This document shows positions 30,216 through 41,832 of a stretch of 64,000 nucleotides of DNA, in pieces. This DNA comes from Dromiciops gliroides (taxonomy: Eukaryota; Chordata; Mammalia; Microbiotheria; Microbiotheriidae): NCBI RefSeq assembly GCF_019393635.1, contig NC_057861.1:172579577-172643576 (forward strand), given 5' to 3'. The position numbers and the translations under genes were made by a program. How positions within the stretch are numbered: the stretch's first letter is position 1; each line of letters opens with the position of its first letter. The notes under the pieces were generated by a model, which worked only from the letters and a program-made list of their open reading frames with translations, was not told where the DNA came from and ran no database searches.

Positions 30216-31070
30216 AAGAATGTTTCCAGCATCTCTCAGCTTTTCCTACTGTCCTCTTGTATCTGTTTTGGAATAGGGGAATTCATGATGATACCCTTAG
30301 CCTTAGCCCTTACCAATGGCACCTTGTTCTCGTGGTCACTGAAAGCTGAGGGGTTATGGTAAGAAAATACAAATTAGTTTCACCTTCCTCAACCTTGGAA
30401 AGCTGCTGGTAGTTCCAATTTGGGATGAGTGTCTTCTTCCATAGGACCTTACAACACATGTCAGATGGAGAATGGGTCATTGGTGTGGGATCTTCTAGGA
30501 TATCATCATAAGTGAATGCCCTGGTGCACTCCAAGTGGCAGGGACAGCTTGCCTAGAAGCCACCCTATGCTGTGTGCTCAGTAACAGGCACATCTAGCTC
30601 TCTGGATGTTTGTGATCCAGTTGGTTCTTTAGTTAAAAACCCAGAACTCTGACTCCTGTAGTGAAAGTTAATGGAAGTTAGATAGATATGACAAAGATGT
30701 CAAAAAGGAACATTCTGCATCTGGTGATAAACAGCAGAGTCCTAAGCAGATCCCATGCAGAGGCTCTCCTGACTTCTGGGTCCAGTGGGGGAAGGGGGAG
30801 AGAAAAGGAATGGGACATAGAGATCATCTGTAGCCCAAGACACCAACACAGACAAGAAGCTGAGACCAAGAAAGTTCTAGGCCCTGTTCCCTCCCTAAGA
30901 ACCATACTGTGGTAGAATCAGGTATGATTCAAGTGGTGCCAAGACCCAAGAGGACTTTGGAGAGGTATGTGGGGGGTGGGGGAAGATAAAGTCTCACTTA
31001 AGACTTTTGAGAAGTTCAGAAATCAGAAGTTTTCAGGGGCCACAGGGCTCCCACCTATCTTTCCAGACAG
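30216..31070. other. Intergenic, nothing recognised
   Basis: Open frames on both strands up to 75 codons, without motifs, splice sites or a repeat signature. Confidence 0.45.
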
Positions 31071-31074
31071 ATTG

Positions 31075-31660
31075 CATGCTTACTGCCCCTCATGTGTTCA
31101 TATTCCAGCCAAACCAGCTTACTCTGTGCTCCCTGTACATGATATGCCATCTCCTATCAATGTGCCTTCAAATAGGCTGTCCTCCATGCCCACCCTGCCC
31201 TCACTCTTCACTTCTTCCTTGTAGAATATATGTTGTTCAGTCACTTTAGTTGTGTCTGCCTCTTTGTGATCCCATTTGGGGTTTCCTTGACAAAGATGCT
31301 GGAGTGGTTTGTTGTTTCCTTCTCTATCTCACTTTACATGTGAGGAACTGAGGGAAACAAGGTTAAGTGACTTGCCCAGGGTCACATACCTAATAAGTGT
31401 CTTGAGGCCTTCCTTAATTCAAAGCATAGCCCATGTCACCTAATCCCTCAATAATTGTGTTCTTTTCCCTGTTATCCTACCCTCCTACCACTAAAGTTAC
31501 TTTATCTTACTCTATATGATTTCTATATCCTTTGTATTTCTATATTTGTAAACTTAACTATGTTTTCCTTTCAGTAAAATGTAGTCCTTTTGGGAAGGAC
31601 TCTCTCCTTAGCCCCTAGGACAGTGCTAAACTCCCAATGCTTATTGAACTGAATTCTACT
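31075..31660 (+). mobile_element. L2 3' part, interrupted by SINE
   Basis: L2-type sequence at 31075-31225 resumes at 31420-31660 ('tactctatatgatttctatatcc ... ccctaggacagtgctaaactcccaatgcttattgaactga'). Confidence 0.6.
31228..31412 (-). mobile_element. SINE with BovB/RTE-like tail, antisense
   Basis: 'tgttgttcagtcactttagttgtgtctgcc ... ggagtggtttgttgtttccttctc ... gacttgcccagggtcac'. It interrupts the L2 copy. Confidence 0.83.
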
Positions 31661-31884
31661 GAAATTGATCCTAAGGACAAATGAATATTTAATGGGTCTG
31701 ATGGAAGTATTGAAGAATATTTGATATTTCTGTTGAAAGCAGGGGTTCCTAATCTCTTCATGAATCCCTTTGGCAGGCTGGTAAAAGCTATTTCTCAGGA
31801 TAATGTTTTCAAAGGTATATAATAAAATACATAGGATTTCAAAGGAAGCCAATTCTATAGAAATGCAATTATCATTTTTTAAAA

Positions 31885-32095
31885 GTTATCAGACTAAAAG
31901 AACCATTCGGTACCTACTCTGTGCATGATACTATGCAAAGTACTGAGGAGTGCTACAGAAATTCATGAGACAGAAAGAATGTCTCTGGTGTTGGCAATCT
32001 CAAAGGAAGTGGCATCTGAGCCTTGAAAACAAGGCCAGGTTTTCAATATGTTGGAGGCATTTCAGGGAAAGGGACTGGTGTGAGGTGAGATTAAA
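31885..32095 (-). repeat. L2 fragment, antisense
   Basis: 'cggtacctactctgtgcatgatactatgcaaagtactgagg' and 'tggaggcatttcagggaaagg'. Degraded reversed L2. Confidence 0.5.
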
Positions 32096-32765
32096 ATCTG
32101 ACCCTATATAATTTTCTTATTGATCCTATTTACAAGTAATTTATTTTATCCTACAACTGTCATGGTCTTTTGTTGCTGAAAAATCTAGCTCTCCTGCCTC
32201 CAGGAGTTTTGGTAAAGGGAGCTAGCAATAACCCCTTTCTCTCATGAGACTAAGAAATGCTCATTGTTTGAGTACAGGTACAAGATAGCGGCCCAGACTT
32301 TTGGACAGCAAACCAGACATTCTTGAAGGATAGCTTGGTGGAGTGAAGATATCAGCCCCAGACTCCTTTGTATTTAACCAATCTTGGAGAATGCACATGA
32401 ATGCAAAGGGACATTTCCAACTTACGAGGTTATTGAGCTGGCTAAAACCTGTCCCATGGGATGTGAAAATTCACCTAAGACACACGAATTTCTCAAATAA
32501 GAAGCCAAAAAGGGAATCAAGGCTTCCCAAACGATCTGATGTGAGGAAGGATTCATCTGACTCTGACTCAGGGGAGATTTACAATATACCTTCTATCAGT
32601 GCATTGTGGATCTCCTCAGTATAGCTTGATCTGTGACATGACTTAGTTTACTTCTAGAATCTGTCTAACTAGGTTTGTTTCCTTAGGGATTGTATGAGAT
32701 TATGATTCTGTTTAGCTAAATTTATTCAACTTTTACAACTTTGAAGGAAGAATAGGATGAATCTG
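32096..32765. other. Intergenic, nothing recognised
   Basis: A 93-codon + frame at 32343-32621 has no recognisable domain or splice context. Confidence 0.4.
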
Positions 32766-32787
32766 TCTTTAAAAAAATATTGTCTAG

Positions 32788-32955
32788 GGGGTGGCTAGGT
32801 GGTGCAGTGGATAAAGCACCGGCCCTGGATTCAGGAGTACTGGAGTCCAAATCCGGCCTCAGACATTCGACACTTACTAGCTGTGTGACCCTGGGCAAGT
32901 CACTTAACCCCCATTGCCCCGCAAAAACAAAACCCAAAACCAAACAAAAAAAATA
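32788..32955 (+). mobile_element. WSINE1-like SINE
   Basis: Sense copy: 'ggctaggtggtgcagtggataaagcaccggccc' to 'cacttaacccccattgccccgc' and an A-rich tail. The flanks share AAAAATATTGTCT with one change. Confidence 0.92.
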
Positions 32956-33384
32956 TGGTCTGAAAGAATATATTAGATTGCACTATACAATATAATTGAG
33001 TTTGTTTATCTGTTGTAATTTTCTCTATTAAAAGCTTTTCCAGAAACTTAATTTGGAGTTTATTTTTCTATCATCTCCTGAACCTGTGCTTTAGAATAAT
33101 AAAACCTCCATAATTTTTACCTTCATAATTTCTCCAGTTGTGGTAAAAACTACTTTGGCAGCAGGGTACCTACACCATGAACTCAAAAAGGAGATTATTT
33201 CTCACCTAAGAAGAGGAGATATTTCTCACCTAAAACATGATACATATTTTTGACTTATTATTATTATTTTTTCTTAACTCACTATTTTATTATGATTTAA
33301 ATTGATATTTTATAATAAGTAATAATAAACTTTCTTTTTCTTCCCTTTTTGTTTTTGTTTTCCTCCTTTCCTGTCCTCTTTTTA

Positions 33385-34022
33385 TTAGATCGTAAAAGTG
33401 TTTTATTTTTTTCCAGTTACATGTAAAGATAGTTTTCAACATTTGTTTTGATAAGATTTTTAGTTCCAAAATTTTCTCCTTCTCTCCCTTCCCTTCCCCC
33501 TCCCCCCTCCCCAAGACAGAAAGCAATTCGATAGAGGTTATATATGCACGATCACATCAAACATATTTCTGCAGTAGTCATGTTGTGAAAGAAGAATCAG
33601 AACAAAAGGGAAAAACTTCAAAAAACAAAAAACAAAAGTAGAAATGGTATGTATGGTTCAATCTTCATTCAGAATCCACAGGTTTATTGTTTGTTTGTTT
33701 TTTTCTGGATGAGAACATTTTCCATCATGAGTTCTTTGGTATTGTCTTGGATCATTGCACTGCTGAGAAGACCTGAGTCTATTACAGTTGATGTTACTGT
33801 TACTGATGATACAATGTTGCTGTTACTGTGTACAATGTTCTCCTGGTTCTGCTCATTTCACTCAGCATCAGTTCATGTAAGTCTTTCCAAGTTTTTCTGA
33901 AATCCGCCTGCTCATCGTTTCTTATAGCACAATAGTATTCCATTACATTCATATACCACAACTTGTTCAGCCATTCCTCAATTGATGGACATTGCATTGA
34001 TTTCCAATTCTTTTGCCATATA
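33385..34022 (-). mobile_element. L1 3' end, antisense
   Basis: 3' UTR with a C/T-rich run (33478-33510), then the ORF2 C-terminus [20 protein letters not shown] and CAIRNDEQADFRKTWKDLHE in the - frame. 5' truncated near 34022. Confidence 0.85.
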
Positions 34023-34159
34023 GTTATTATTTTTTATTAAAATCCTATGTGATTGCATCATCTGAATTTCATGCTTAAGATTCACATTCCCTTTTGAGCC
34101 AGCTTTTCTTGGTGAGCCTCAATTCATGGAATCCTCTTTGTCTTTCTTTTTTAGCTGTT

Positions 34160-34280
34160 GGAAATGCATTATTTCCATGATGTAGATGATAGAGAGCTTG
34201 CCAGGAAGACTTCAGTTCAAGTGTAGCCTCTGATGCCTACTGGCTGCATGGTCCTGGGCAAGTTACATAAAATCTCAGTG
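34160..34280 (+). repeat. CORE-SINE fragment
   Basis: 'tgatagagagcttgccaggaagacttcagttcaag ... tcctgggcaagttacataaa'. Only the head-side part. Confidence 0.6.
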
Positions 34281-34288
34281 TTCTGGGC

Positions 34289-34869
34289 CAGTGGTGTCAA
34301 ATGTAAATAGAAATGGGGCCAATAATTCATATATAAGGATTCCTTTTTGCTGTTTTATTCAGTCATGTCTGACTCCTCATAACCCCATTTGGGTTTTTCT
34401 TGGAAAAGATATTGGAGTGGTTTGCCATTTCCTTCTCCAGCTAATTTTGGAGGAAACTGAGGCAGAGTTAAGTGTCTTGCCCAAGGTCACACAGCTAGTA
34501 TCTGAGGCCCAGTTTGAATTTAGGAAGATGAGTCTTCTTGACTGAAGGTGTGGCACTCTAGCTATTATATTACCTAGCTGCTCAATAAGGATGCATATTT
34601 ATTTAGTTTTATAATGTCATATTATCTATGTTGTATTATTTTTGTTTATTTTGTTAAACATTTCCTAATTACACTTTAATTCTGTGTGGACCCAGGGTCC
34701 AAGCTACAGCAGAACACCTGAGTGCCTCCTGAACTGGATTAAAATGTAATTAGGAAATGTTTAACAAAAATTTTAAAAAAGTACAACACACCATAGAAAA
34801 CTACAAGTTAACATTACCTAAGTCAATCTGCAACCCTCAGGGATTCCTTTTGGTTTGAGTTTGACACTG
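34289..34869. mobile_element. hAT-type MITE with internal hairpin
   Basis: It starts CAGTGGTGTCAAA and ends TTTGACACTG, inverted termini that differ by a 3-bp deletion. It is flanked by TTCTGGGC (34281-34288) and TTCTAGAC (34870-34877), an 8-bp duplication with two changes, the size made by hAT transposases. Inside, 'gttaaacatttcctaattac' (34654-34673) is repeated in reverse complement at 34748-34767, forming a long hairpin. A SINE (34345-34585) sits within it. No transposase. Confidence 0.75.
34345..34585 (-). mobile_element. SINE with BovB/RTE-like tail, nested in the MITE
   Basis: 'ttcagtcatgtctgactcctcataaccccatttggg ... ggagtggtttgccatttccttctcc ... acctagctgct'. Near full length. Both flanks carry ATAAGGAT. 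Confidence 0.85.
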
Positions 34870-34879
34870 TTCTAGACAA

Positions 34880-35690
34880 GTCTCTAAGACACTCCATTTC
34901 AGAGAAGGTAGCAATCTACACTAGTAATAGTACTGTCCTCCCCTGGAAGTTCCCTATTCCAATGAAAGCACAGGTATAGTCATCATCCCTATCCTTCAAA
35001 ACCTCTTAAGATCATGGTTATTTTTTTCTGTCATTTCTACTTTATTATCCAGCTCTTCCTGGTTCTCAGTCAGAAGCAGACACACAACAATGTTCTCTGC
35101 CTTTTCAAAGCTGAAGTTATTAGTAGGAAATCAAGCATTCATCAGAGTCTCTGTTTTTAGCAAATAGGAAAGGGAGCTACATGGAAGAGAAAGAACCTCT
35201 TTCTTCAATACTGTGAGGATGTAACCATGCTCTGAGTTTTTGCTTGGGAAAAGAGTGGGATGTGATTTTTGAAAAAGAGTGGTAACATGGACTAGAGACA
35301 TTCAACTGTATCCCTCAACAGTGCAATGGTTCATTGCCAGTTGACTCTCTTATTAATAAAATTTTTATTTCTGTGCAGAAGGAAATAATACTGTGCAAAA
35401 TTACACTAGTTTTAAAAAAATCTTAGCATGGTCCTAATTATCCCAAGTAGATATCATTTATTCTTTCAAATAAATGAACACCTAAGGCCCAGACACAGGG
35501 TTCATTTAACCCAAAAGGAAAAAGAAATAATATTCCACCTCTAGTATCAGTATGCCAACTCCAGACAAAGTTGTGAGGTCAGTCCTTTGTCATCAATGCC
35601 CATGATTCTAGTTGTTTTCTTTGATTCATTTCCATCAACTGCTGGATCCATTGGGGCTTGACTTTTTCTGCCACATCCTTCTGTTTGAAA
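34880..35690. other. Intergenic, mostly unassigned
   Basis: Holds duplicate copy 2 (35220-35282). Otherwise nothing recognised. Confidence 0.4.
35220..35282 (+). repeat. Duplicated ~62-bp segment, copy 2
   Basis: Partner of 29869-29931, same orientation, 5.35 kb apart. Confidence 0.85.
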
Positions 35691-35694
35691 AAAA

Positions 35695-36005
35695 TTCAAT
35701 TCAAAACACATTTATTGTCATTAAGTCAAGTGCGTTCACTCTGTGCCAGGCAGTTAGTGCTGGGGACATGACAGAAGGCAAAACCTCAGCCCCTGCCTTT
35801 AGAGGAGTGCATGTTCTCATGGAGAGATAACATGAAAACAATTAGGTGCCTACAAGACAGATACAGGGTAGATGGAAGAGAATCTTGGGGGGGAAGGGCA
35901 AGGAAGTCACCAGTAAGTATTAAGGGGTATTAGGAAGAGGTATATGGCAGGCACTGTGTTGGATAGTGATAGATCAAGCATTTATTAAGCACTTACTATA
36001 CAGTA
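35695..36005 (-). mobile_element. L2 3' part, antisense
   Basis: 'cactctgtgccaggcagttagtgctggggacatgacagaaggcaaaacctcagcccctgcc'. A second piece, 'agcatttattaagcacttac', follows at 35978. Confidence 0.65.
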
Positions 36006-36880
36006 TCTTTGCCAAGAAGACCTTAAAATAAAATTTAAGTGTTTGGTCTTCATAGTAGAGAATCAAGAACTGCCATAGGAATTTTTTTATTGCCTCTAGC
36101 ACAGTGTGGATGCAAAACATTAGATCATTTTATGCCTTTCTTCCTATGAAATGTGGATGAAACTGGTTATTCCTGTTTTCACAACTATGTAGAGAAAGGA
36201 GATTCATTAAGCTTGTTGTTTGCCCAAGATCTAAGTGTGTCCATAGTATTTATACCTCCTTGCTCTTTCCTCAAGTGATTATATAAATGCATTCAGCCCT
36301 GTTGCTGGCTTGTTTCAGACTGGCCAAGGTCAAGTTCATTATACACTATAAATAGATGCTTAATTGTGAGTCCTATCAGGGAGGCATTAAATGAAGGCAG
36401 AGGCCATTTTAAAATTAAATCTTAGGCAAGAAAGGAAAAAAAAGTCGCCTATTATGCACAGTACAAAAAAAAAACCCAAGTCAAATTTGTGGTTTTAAAC
36501 CTATAAAATAGTTTAAAAAGGGCTTCTTCATTCAATTCAAAGTCATTTCTAAGAAGACATATTCCTCTCCCAAATAATACCTTTGCAGGTGCTTTTTTCC
36601 ATTTTCAAAAGTCAATTTGTGTCATGCCGACTGCAATCTCTGAAAATGAGATAGTTCTAGACTTGAATATTATCTCCAAAAACCGATTAGTTACATTAAC
36701 TTCTGTGGTTGTCATTTTCAAAGTTAATACTTTTTCCTTCTAAATGTATTGAACCTCACCTTGTAAACAGATATTATGAGTGTATCTTTCATTGATTTTT
36801 TTTTCTTTCTGGTTTCTCAAAAACTTGAGACCATTGAGATTCTATCAAGTATTTCAAATGAAGTAACACTTAGTAGGAGG
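36006..36880. other. Intergenic, nothing recognised
   Basis: AT-rich, no family or gene signature. Confidence 0.45.
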
Positions 36881-36894
36881 ATTGCTCTATTTCT

Positions 36895-37260
36895 TCTTCT
36901 GTTCTTGTTGGTCCTTCATTCTCAAAGAGGACCATGCCAGATATCATCACTTGCAATAAATTGGATTTAAGTAAGGAAGGGCTATGCAAAATCACCAGCC
37001 TCACTCTATCCTCCAAAGCCATCTGGGTCCAGGGGCAAGATATACATCAGGGGGGCAGCTAGGTGGTACAGTGGATAAAGCACCAGCCCTGGATTCAGGA
37101 GGACCTGAGTTCAAATCTGTCCTCAGACATGTGACACTTACTAGCTGTGTGACCCTGGGCAAGTCACTTAACCCTCATTGCCCTGCAAAAAAAAAAAAAA
37201 AAAAGATATACATGAGGATGACTGAGATGGCCCCAGATGTTTGAGGCAACCAGAGTTAAG
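36895..37260 (+). repeat. Dispersed repeat (family unassigned), split by a SINE
   Basis: 'gttggtccttcattctcaaagaggaccatg ... attggatttaagtaaggaagggctatgcaaaatcaccagcctcac ... ccatctgggtccag', resuming after the SINE as 'gaggatgactgagatggccc'. It looks like a known marsupial repeat, but I cannot name it. Confidence 0.5.
37050..37203 (+). mobile_element. WSINE1-like SINE
   Basis: Sense copy with an A-tail (37187-37203) and flanks AGATATACAT on both sides (37039 and 37204). Confidence 0.93.
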
Positions 37261-37775
37261 TATCACCTATCACCTCCAGGGTCAAATATAAAAAACCTCT
37301 GTTTGGTCTACAAAGCCCTTCTTGAGGGCCCTTTCCTCCCCTCCTCCCTCATATCTTTCTGGTTTTCTTACACCTTATACTCCCCTCCCCTTTGTGATTC
37401 AGTGATACTGGCCTCCTTTTCCTCAAACATGATACTCTAACTCCAGGTGTTTCCATTGGTTGCCCCCCATGCCCAGAATGTTCTTCCTTATCTCCATCTT
37501 CAGGCTTTCCTGACTTCCTTTAAGTCCCACCTAAAATCCTCCCTTTTACAGGAAGCCTTTACTGATCCCTCTTAACTCTAGTGTCTTCCTCCTGTTGATT
37601 ATTTCCAATTTATCTTACATATACAGTCATTTTCATGTCGTCTCCCCCATTAGACTGTGAGCTGCTTGAGAGCCCAGACTGTCCTTTGCTTTTCTTTGTA
37701 TCTCCAGTGCTTACTTAGCACAGTTCCTGCCACATAGTAGGCACTTAGTGTTTACTGACTGGCTGAGAAAAGAGA
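37245..37775 (+). mobile_element. L2 3' part
   Basis: The best + oriented L2 in the window: 'gggtcaaatataaaaaacctctg' to 'ttagactgtgagctgcttgag', 'ctttgtatctccagtgcttacttagcacag' and 'acatagtaggcacttagtg'. Confidence 0.8.
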
Positions 37776-38144
37776 TAAGGCATTCCTGGAATAGGACCTT
37801 TTGTCTCCATTATAACGGAACAGTTAGAGTAAAAAAGAAGATACTGTTTGGGCTTATCAAATGAGGCAAATGGAAAGTACATTAAAATGTATATTAGTTT
37901 CTTTCTCTTCAAACCTGTGATTTAATTCATGTGGAAAACTCCTTCCACTGATGCATATCTATAACTCATCTGTAACTAAGAGACCTTCATGCCTAGGGCC
38001 ACAAAGTTAGCAGGTGTCAAAGTCAGAACTTAAACCCTGATTTTTCTTGCTGACAAGTCTATATAAAATTACAACTTAGGACCCATTTCCATCAAAATTT
38101 GGCTCAAGTGACACTTTCTACTTCATCTTTTCTGATTCATTCCA

Positions 38145-38298
38145 GCTGATAGTGCTTATTGTACAGATGAGGAAACTGAGGGCCAAAGAAATTAAATGAT
38201 TTGCCCCAGTCACTCAGGCAGGGAACAGCAGAGCTAGGATTCCAACTCGCATCCTCTGACTCCAAATCCAGGGCTCTTTCCACTCTTACAGACTGTCC
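38145..38298 (-). mobile_element. MIR SINE, antisense
   Basis: 'acagatgaggaaactgagggccaaagaaattaaatgatttgcccc ... ctctgactccaaatccagggctctttccac'. Typical MIR order. Confidence 0.75.
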
Positions 38299-38439
38299 TA
38301 CAGAACTAAGAGCTCAGCTAATCGAATGAGGAGCTGAGCATTTCAATACCTTCCTAGTTTTCTAAGTATCCTTCTGGGTAACAAGTCATTTAGATCCGTC
38401 AACAAGCAGACACTTAGGAAAAATCATGACACATTGTGG

Positions 38440-41400
38440 CTTAAGGTAAAAATAAATTTAATATACAACAATCATACTGAATGCTTTTAATATATGAAGA
38501 AAAAATGGCTTCTCCTGCCTCCCTGCCCACTCTTATCATGATGCTGTATTCTTGAGACTTAAGTCTTTTCTATAGGAACACAAGAAATTGATGTCCTCCT
38601 CCAGGTTTCAAACAGAAAAATCCCCAGAAACATTTCCAAAATAAGGAAAGTGTCTTTGACTCTTTGGAAAGAATTCAGACTGGCTTTTTACCCACTTGTT
38701 TTCCTCCAACCTACCAGCACAGGTGACATTTTCCCTTGAAAACAACACAAATACTACTCAGGCGAAAATAATTTTCTCCTTCAATCCATATTACATGAAT
38801 GACAGCTGTGCACGGTAAAAGGAAAGTGAAAAATTTCATGTTCCATTCTGTTTCGGCAAACATTTCATTTTAATCTTTAATGGGAAAAACTATCAACAGA
38901 TGTATGTATCCACTAAAATCTAATTTGTTTCACTGTTATGGGAAAAGAACATTTCTTCCCCACCCAAAAAGCTGTGCTCGAACTTATTTCCTAACTGACA
39001 TAGGATTAGACAGACACGTAAAAGTTTTATTTACAATGTTTTTATAAGAAATCATATTTTTTTAAAAATTCAACATGTTCTATTTTGCAAAGTTGCAATT
39101 TTTCAAAGATGTCTTAAGACAAGTATTTGGAACACACCTGATTCAGTTCTCACAGCTAAGATTTCAAAGCTATGAGTGTGTGCCTTTTTGCAAGCCCTTG
39201 ACTGGTTTATGATTTTGTATGTATACTATAGCTACATATACATGTGTGTATATTTTACATTTAGGCCTCAAAGGCCAGTTTAGAATTGGTCAAAGTTCTG
39301 AGCTAACTTTGAGCCATCAATTAAATTGCTTATGTACTCAAGGCTGCCAATTGAAGTACATGCTTGTCTATGGAGGCCACCCCCAAATGTCAGCTTTCCC
39401 TCTTTGCCTCCAAGGGTCCCTGAGCCATCCTATGCTCACAACTGTTTGACTGTAATTCAGCTGAAAGAGGAGCTTTCCTCTTTGCTTTTCAGTCTTAAGC
39501 AGCATGAAAAGATGACTGACTAGTGCAATATTTATTTAGCCAAGGATGCTTAGTGGGGACTTTTAGTGCCTCACTAATAACTAAACAGTCTAGAAGGAGC
39601 AGGGCTAGTGAAAGGGCCTTTTGACTGCAAAAAAGTTCACTTTTACCTTGATTGTACTTAAATAACAAGATTTAACTTTGTCTAAGACCTGCACCTGAAG
39701 AACTGATTTCTCATATGAGCATCCTCCTCATCCTGTTTTATTCTTAGCCAAAGAGAAGCTATGACAGTTGCTCTCAATTCTAGCTCTAAGTTTAAAAGGC
39801 ATTGATTGTGGAAAAGCTATGCTTGCTTGAAGATGTGTCACTGGAGGGTGATCAGGAGGCAGCAACTGCTTCCAGTGAAAAAAGCTTTATGCTAGTGCAA
39901 GGTGGAAGAAATGGTTAACTATGTGGAGCCCTAAAGGAGGTTGGACTTACTGGAAATATGCCAGTAAAAAAATCCTAGAGTGGGAAGGAGCCAAGATGGG
40001 GACAATCTGCTCTGTTGTGCTCAATAGGAATTGATCAAATTTACTGACACTAAATGCTGTATTCAGGTGACCTCTCAGAAGGTGGACACAGCCCCCTAAG
40101 TGAGCAAAAGGAATTTATGACAAATCAGTGGTGATCATAAGTTTTTATAAGAAAATATTAAGGGTGGATGGAAAAAGTGGCAAGCAACGGGTAGAAAGAT
40201 ACCTATTAAAATGCTTTTCTGTGGCAACTGATGAGATGAAAAGCATTTTTTAAAGATATAAAAATGAGAAACATTTGCAGTAAGCCCAAGCATGAAAGGA
40301 TAAAGTTATAAAGCTGCCCATTCTAATTCTGAAGGGTAGAAATTAATCTCTGTCAAATATTCAGACAACATCCTCCTATGTCTAATCTCAGGACAGTATC
40401 ATAGTATCATTAAATTAAATCTCAAGATTCCCTCAGGGAAGGAGGGGAATTCTCATTAGGGCTTTCCTTTGCTTTTAAGGTTGGCCCCCATTAAATATAG
40501 CAATGCCAGCACAGAGAAGCTTTCATTTGCTGAGCTGGCCTTTGCCAGTGTCTCATTACTATCCCACTATTTTTCATGGGAATTCTTTTTTAACAGTACA
40601 TCCTATGGTCCACTTCTTCCTTCGTAGGCTGAAAAATGTAAGTAGCTCTCAAAGGGTGGTATAAGGCAACTATTGCCACGTCTCTGACTAGGTCCAAAAT
40701 AAGCACCATAAAATTCCATTTCTATCTTGTCTCCATTGCTTAGTTAATTCTAATTTCAACACAAGTGTCAGTGATGCATACAACCCAACAGAGAGAAGGT
40801 TGGACACTAGTCATTGCATAGAGATAGGAAGAGTGGACAGCCAGAATCAAAGGATACTTTTGGTACTGAGCAAGCTGTCCCCCTGCATGTTAACTAAACC
40901 AAAGGCTTAACCCATGAGGAGGCCTGATATGAAAACTGTAGTTTAAAAGGACCAAGGATTCCATGAATTTCTGAAGAGTCAGATTCCTAGCCAAAGTCTC
41001 TGCGGTTATGAGGATTTGGCAGAGTATGCCTTCTCTCTTAGCAAAGCTAATTTTCAAAATTAAAAAAAAAGCAAATTCTAACACCAGTTCACTAAGATTC
41101 TGTTTGGAAGAAGTAATTAGAGAATGTGAGACAAAGTAGATTGTGGCTTTGGAAAGAAAGACATTCCCCTTGATCTCTTTCTTTCCCTGCTCCACCTTCC
41201 CTTTTAAACGATTTCTAGAGATTTATGCCATATTGAGCCTGGTGGATGGATTACTCTATCCACAGGTGTTTATTGCCTATTGTATGTAGCCTAGAAGATA
41301 ACTAACAAAGTAGTCTAAACATTTTAACCTGAAAAAAAACCCCTAACTTTTTTTTACATAAAGGCTTACCATGAAAGTTTTTAATGTTCTTTGGGTTTAC

Positions 41401-41706
41401 CTGGGAAACAATGTAGAAGGCATCATAAAAAGAAACATGGGGATGGGAGGGCACTTGGGAGGTTTTTACATTAACATTGAGATCTAAAATTTCCAGCATC
41501 ATCTCAGTGGTTAACCTTTGACCAAAGCATTTAGTAAATATGTTAAACCTAATAGCAATGAATTAATAATACATTTTTTGGTAAAAATGATTTATAAACA
41601 ACAGATGTCAGTTTGCACTAAAACTTAAAGAACTGTTTCAACTCAGTTTTTGTTTTAAAACAAAAGAATTTCTTAGGCTCCATTTTGTGCTGTTCTCTCT
41701 CTATTT
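38440..41706 (-). other. ELOVL2: Probable ELOVL2 3' UTR (3.3 kb, repeat-poor)
   Basis: The stretch directly after the ELOVL2 stop holds no recognisable SINE, L1 or L2 for about 3.3 kb, in sharp contrast to its surroundings. That fits a long 3' UTR, which mammalian ELOVL2 has. Candidate - strand poly(A) signals are AATAAA at 39531-39536 and 39026-39031, and ATTAAA near 38457-38462. The distal end is inferred. Confidence 0.6.
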
Positions 41707-41832
41707 TCACTGTGCTTTCTTGTTCCCAATTCCATTAGCTGCAGTGAAATGAACTTTGGGGAAACCATTTGTGACTTCTTTCCCTGTAAGGTTCTCTTTT
41801 GTATCTTGTCGCAGAGGCTTTTTCCGGTATGT
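41707..41832 (-). CDS. ELOVL2: ELOVL2 terminal coding exon (likely exon 8)
   Basis: Acceptor CTGCATATCCAACAG, then [40 protein letters not shown] and Q before a TGA at 41709-41707. This is the cytosolic tail. The final KKAQ fits a di-lysine ER-retrieval signal. The middle of the tail ([10 protein letters not shown]) is more divergent from other mammals than the flanks, as expected for this loop. Confidence 0.97.
   Translation of the reverse strand, partial: TYRKKPLRQDTKENLTGKEVTNGFPKVHFTAANGIGNKKAQ

Noticed and set aside
32343..32624. 93-codon + frame that ends in a Ser-rich stretch
   Set aside because: No splice context, no domain, and located in intergenic sequence; not enough to call a gene.
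32722..32943. - strand frame with '[19 protein letters not shown]', repeated at several loci
   Set aside because: The same peptide appears wherever the WSINE1-like SINE occurs; it is a translation of the SINE, not a gene.
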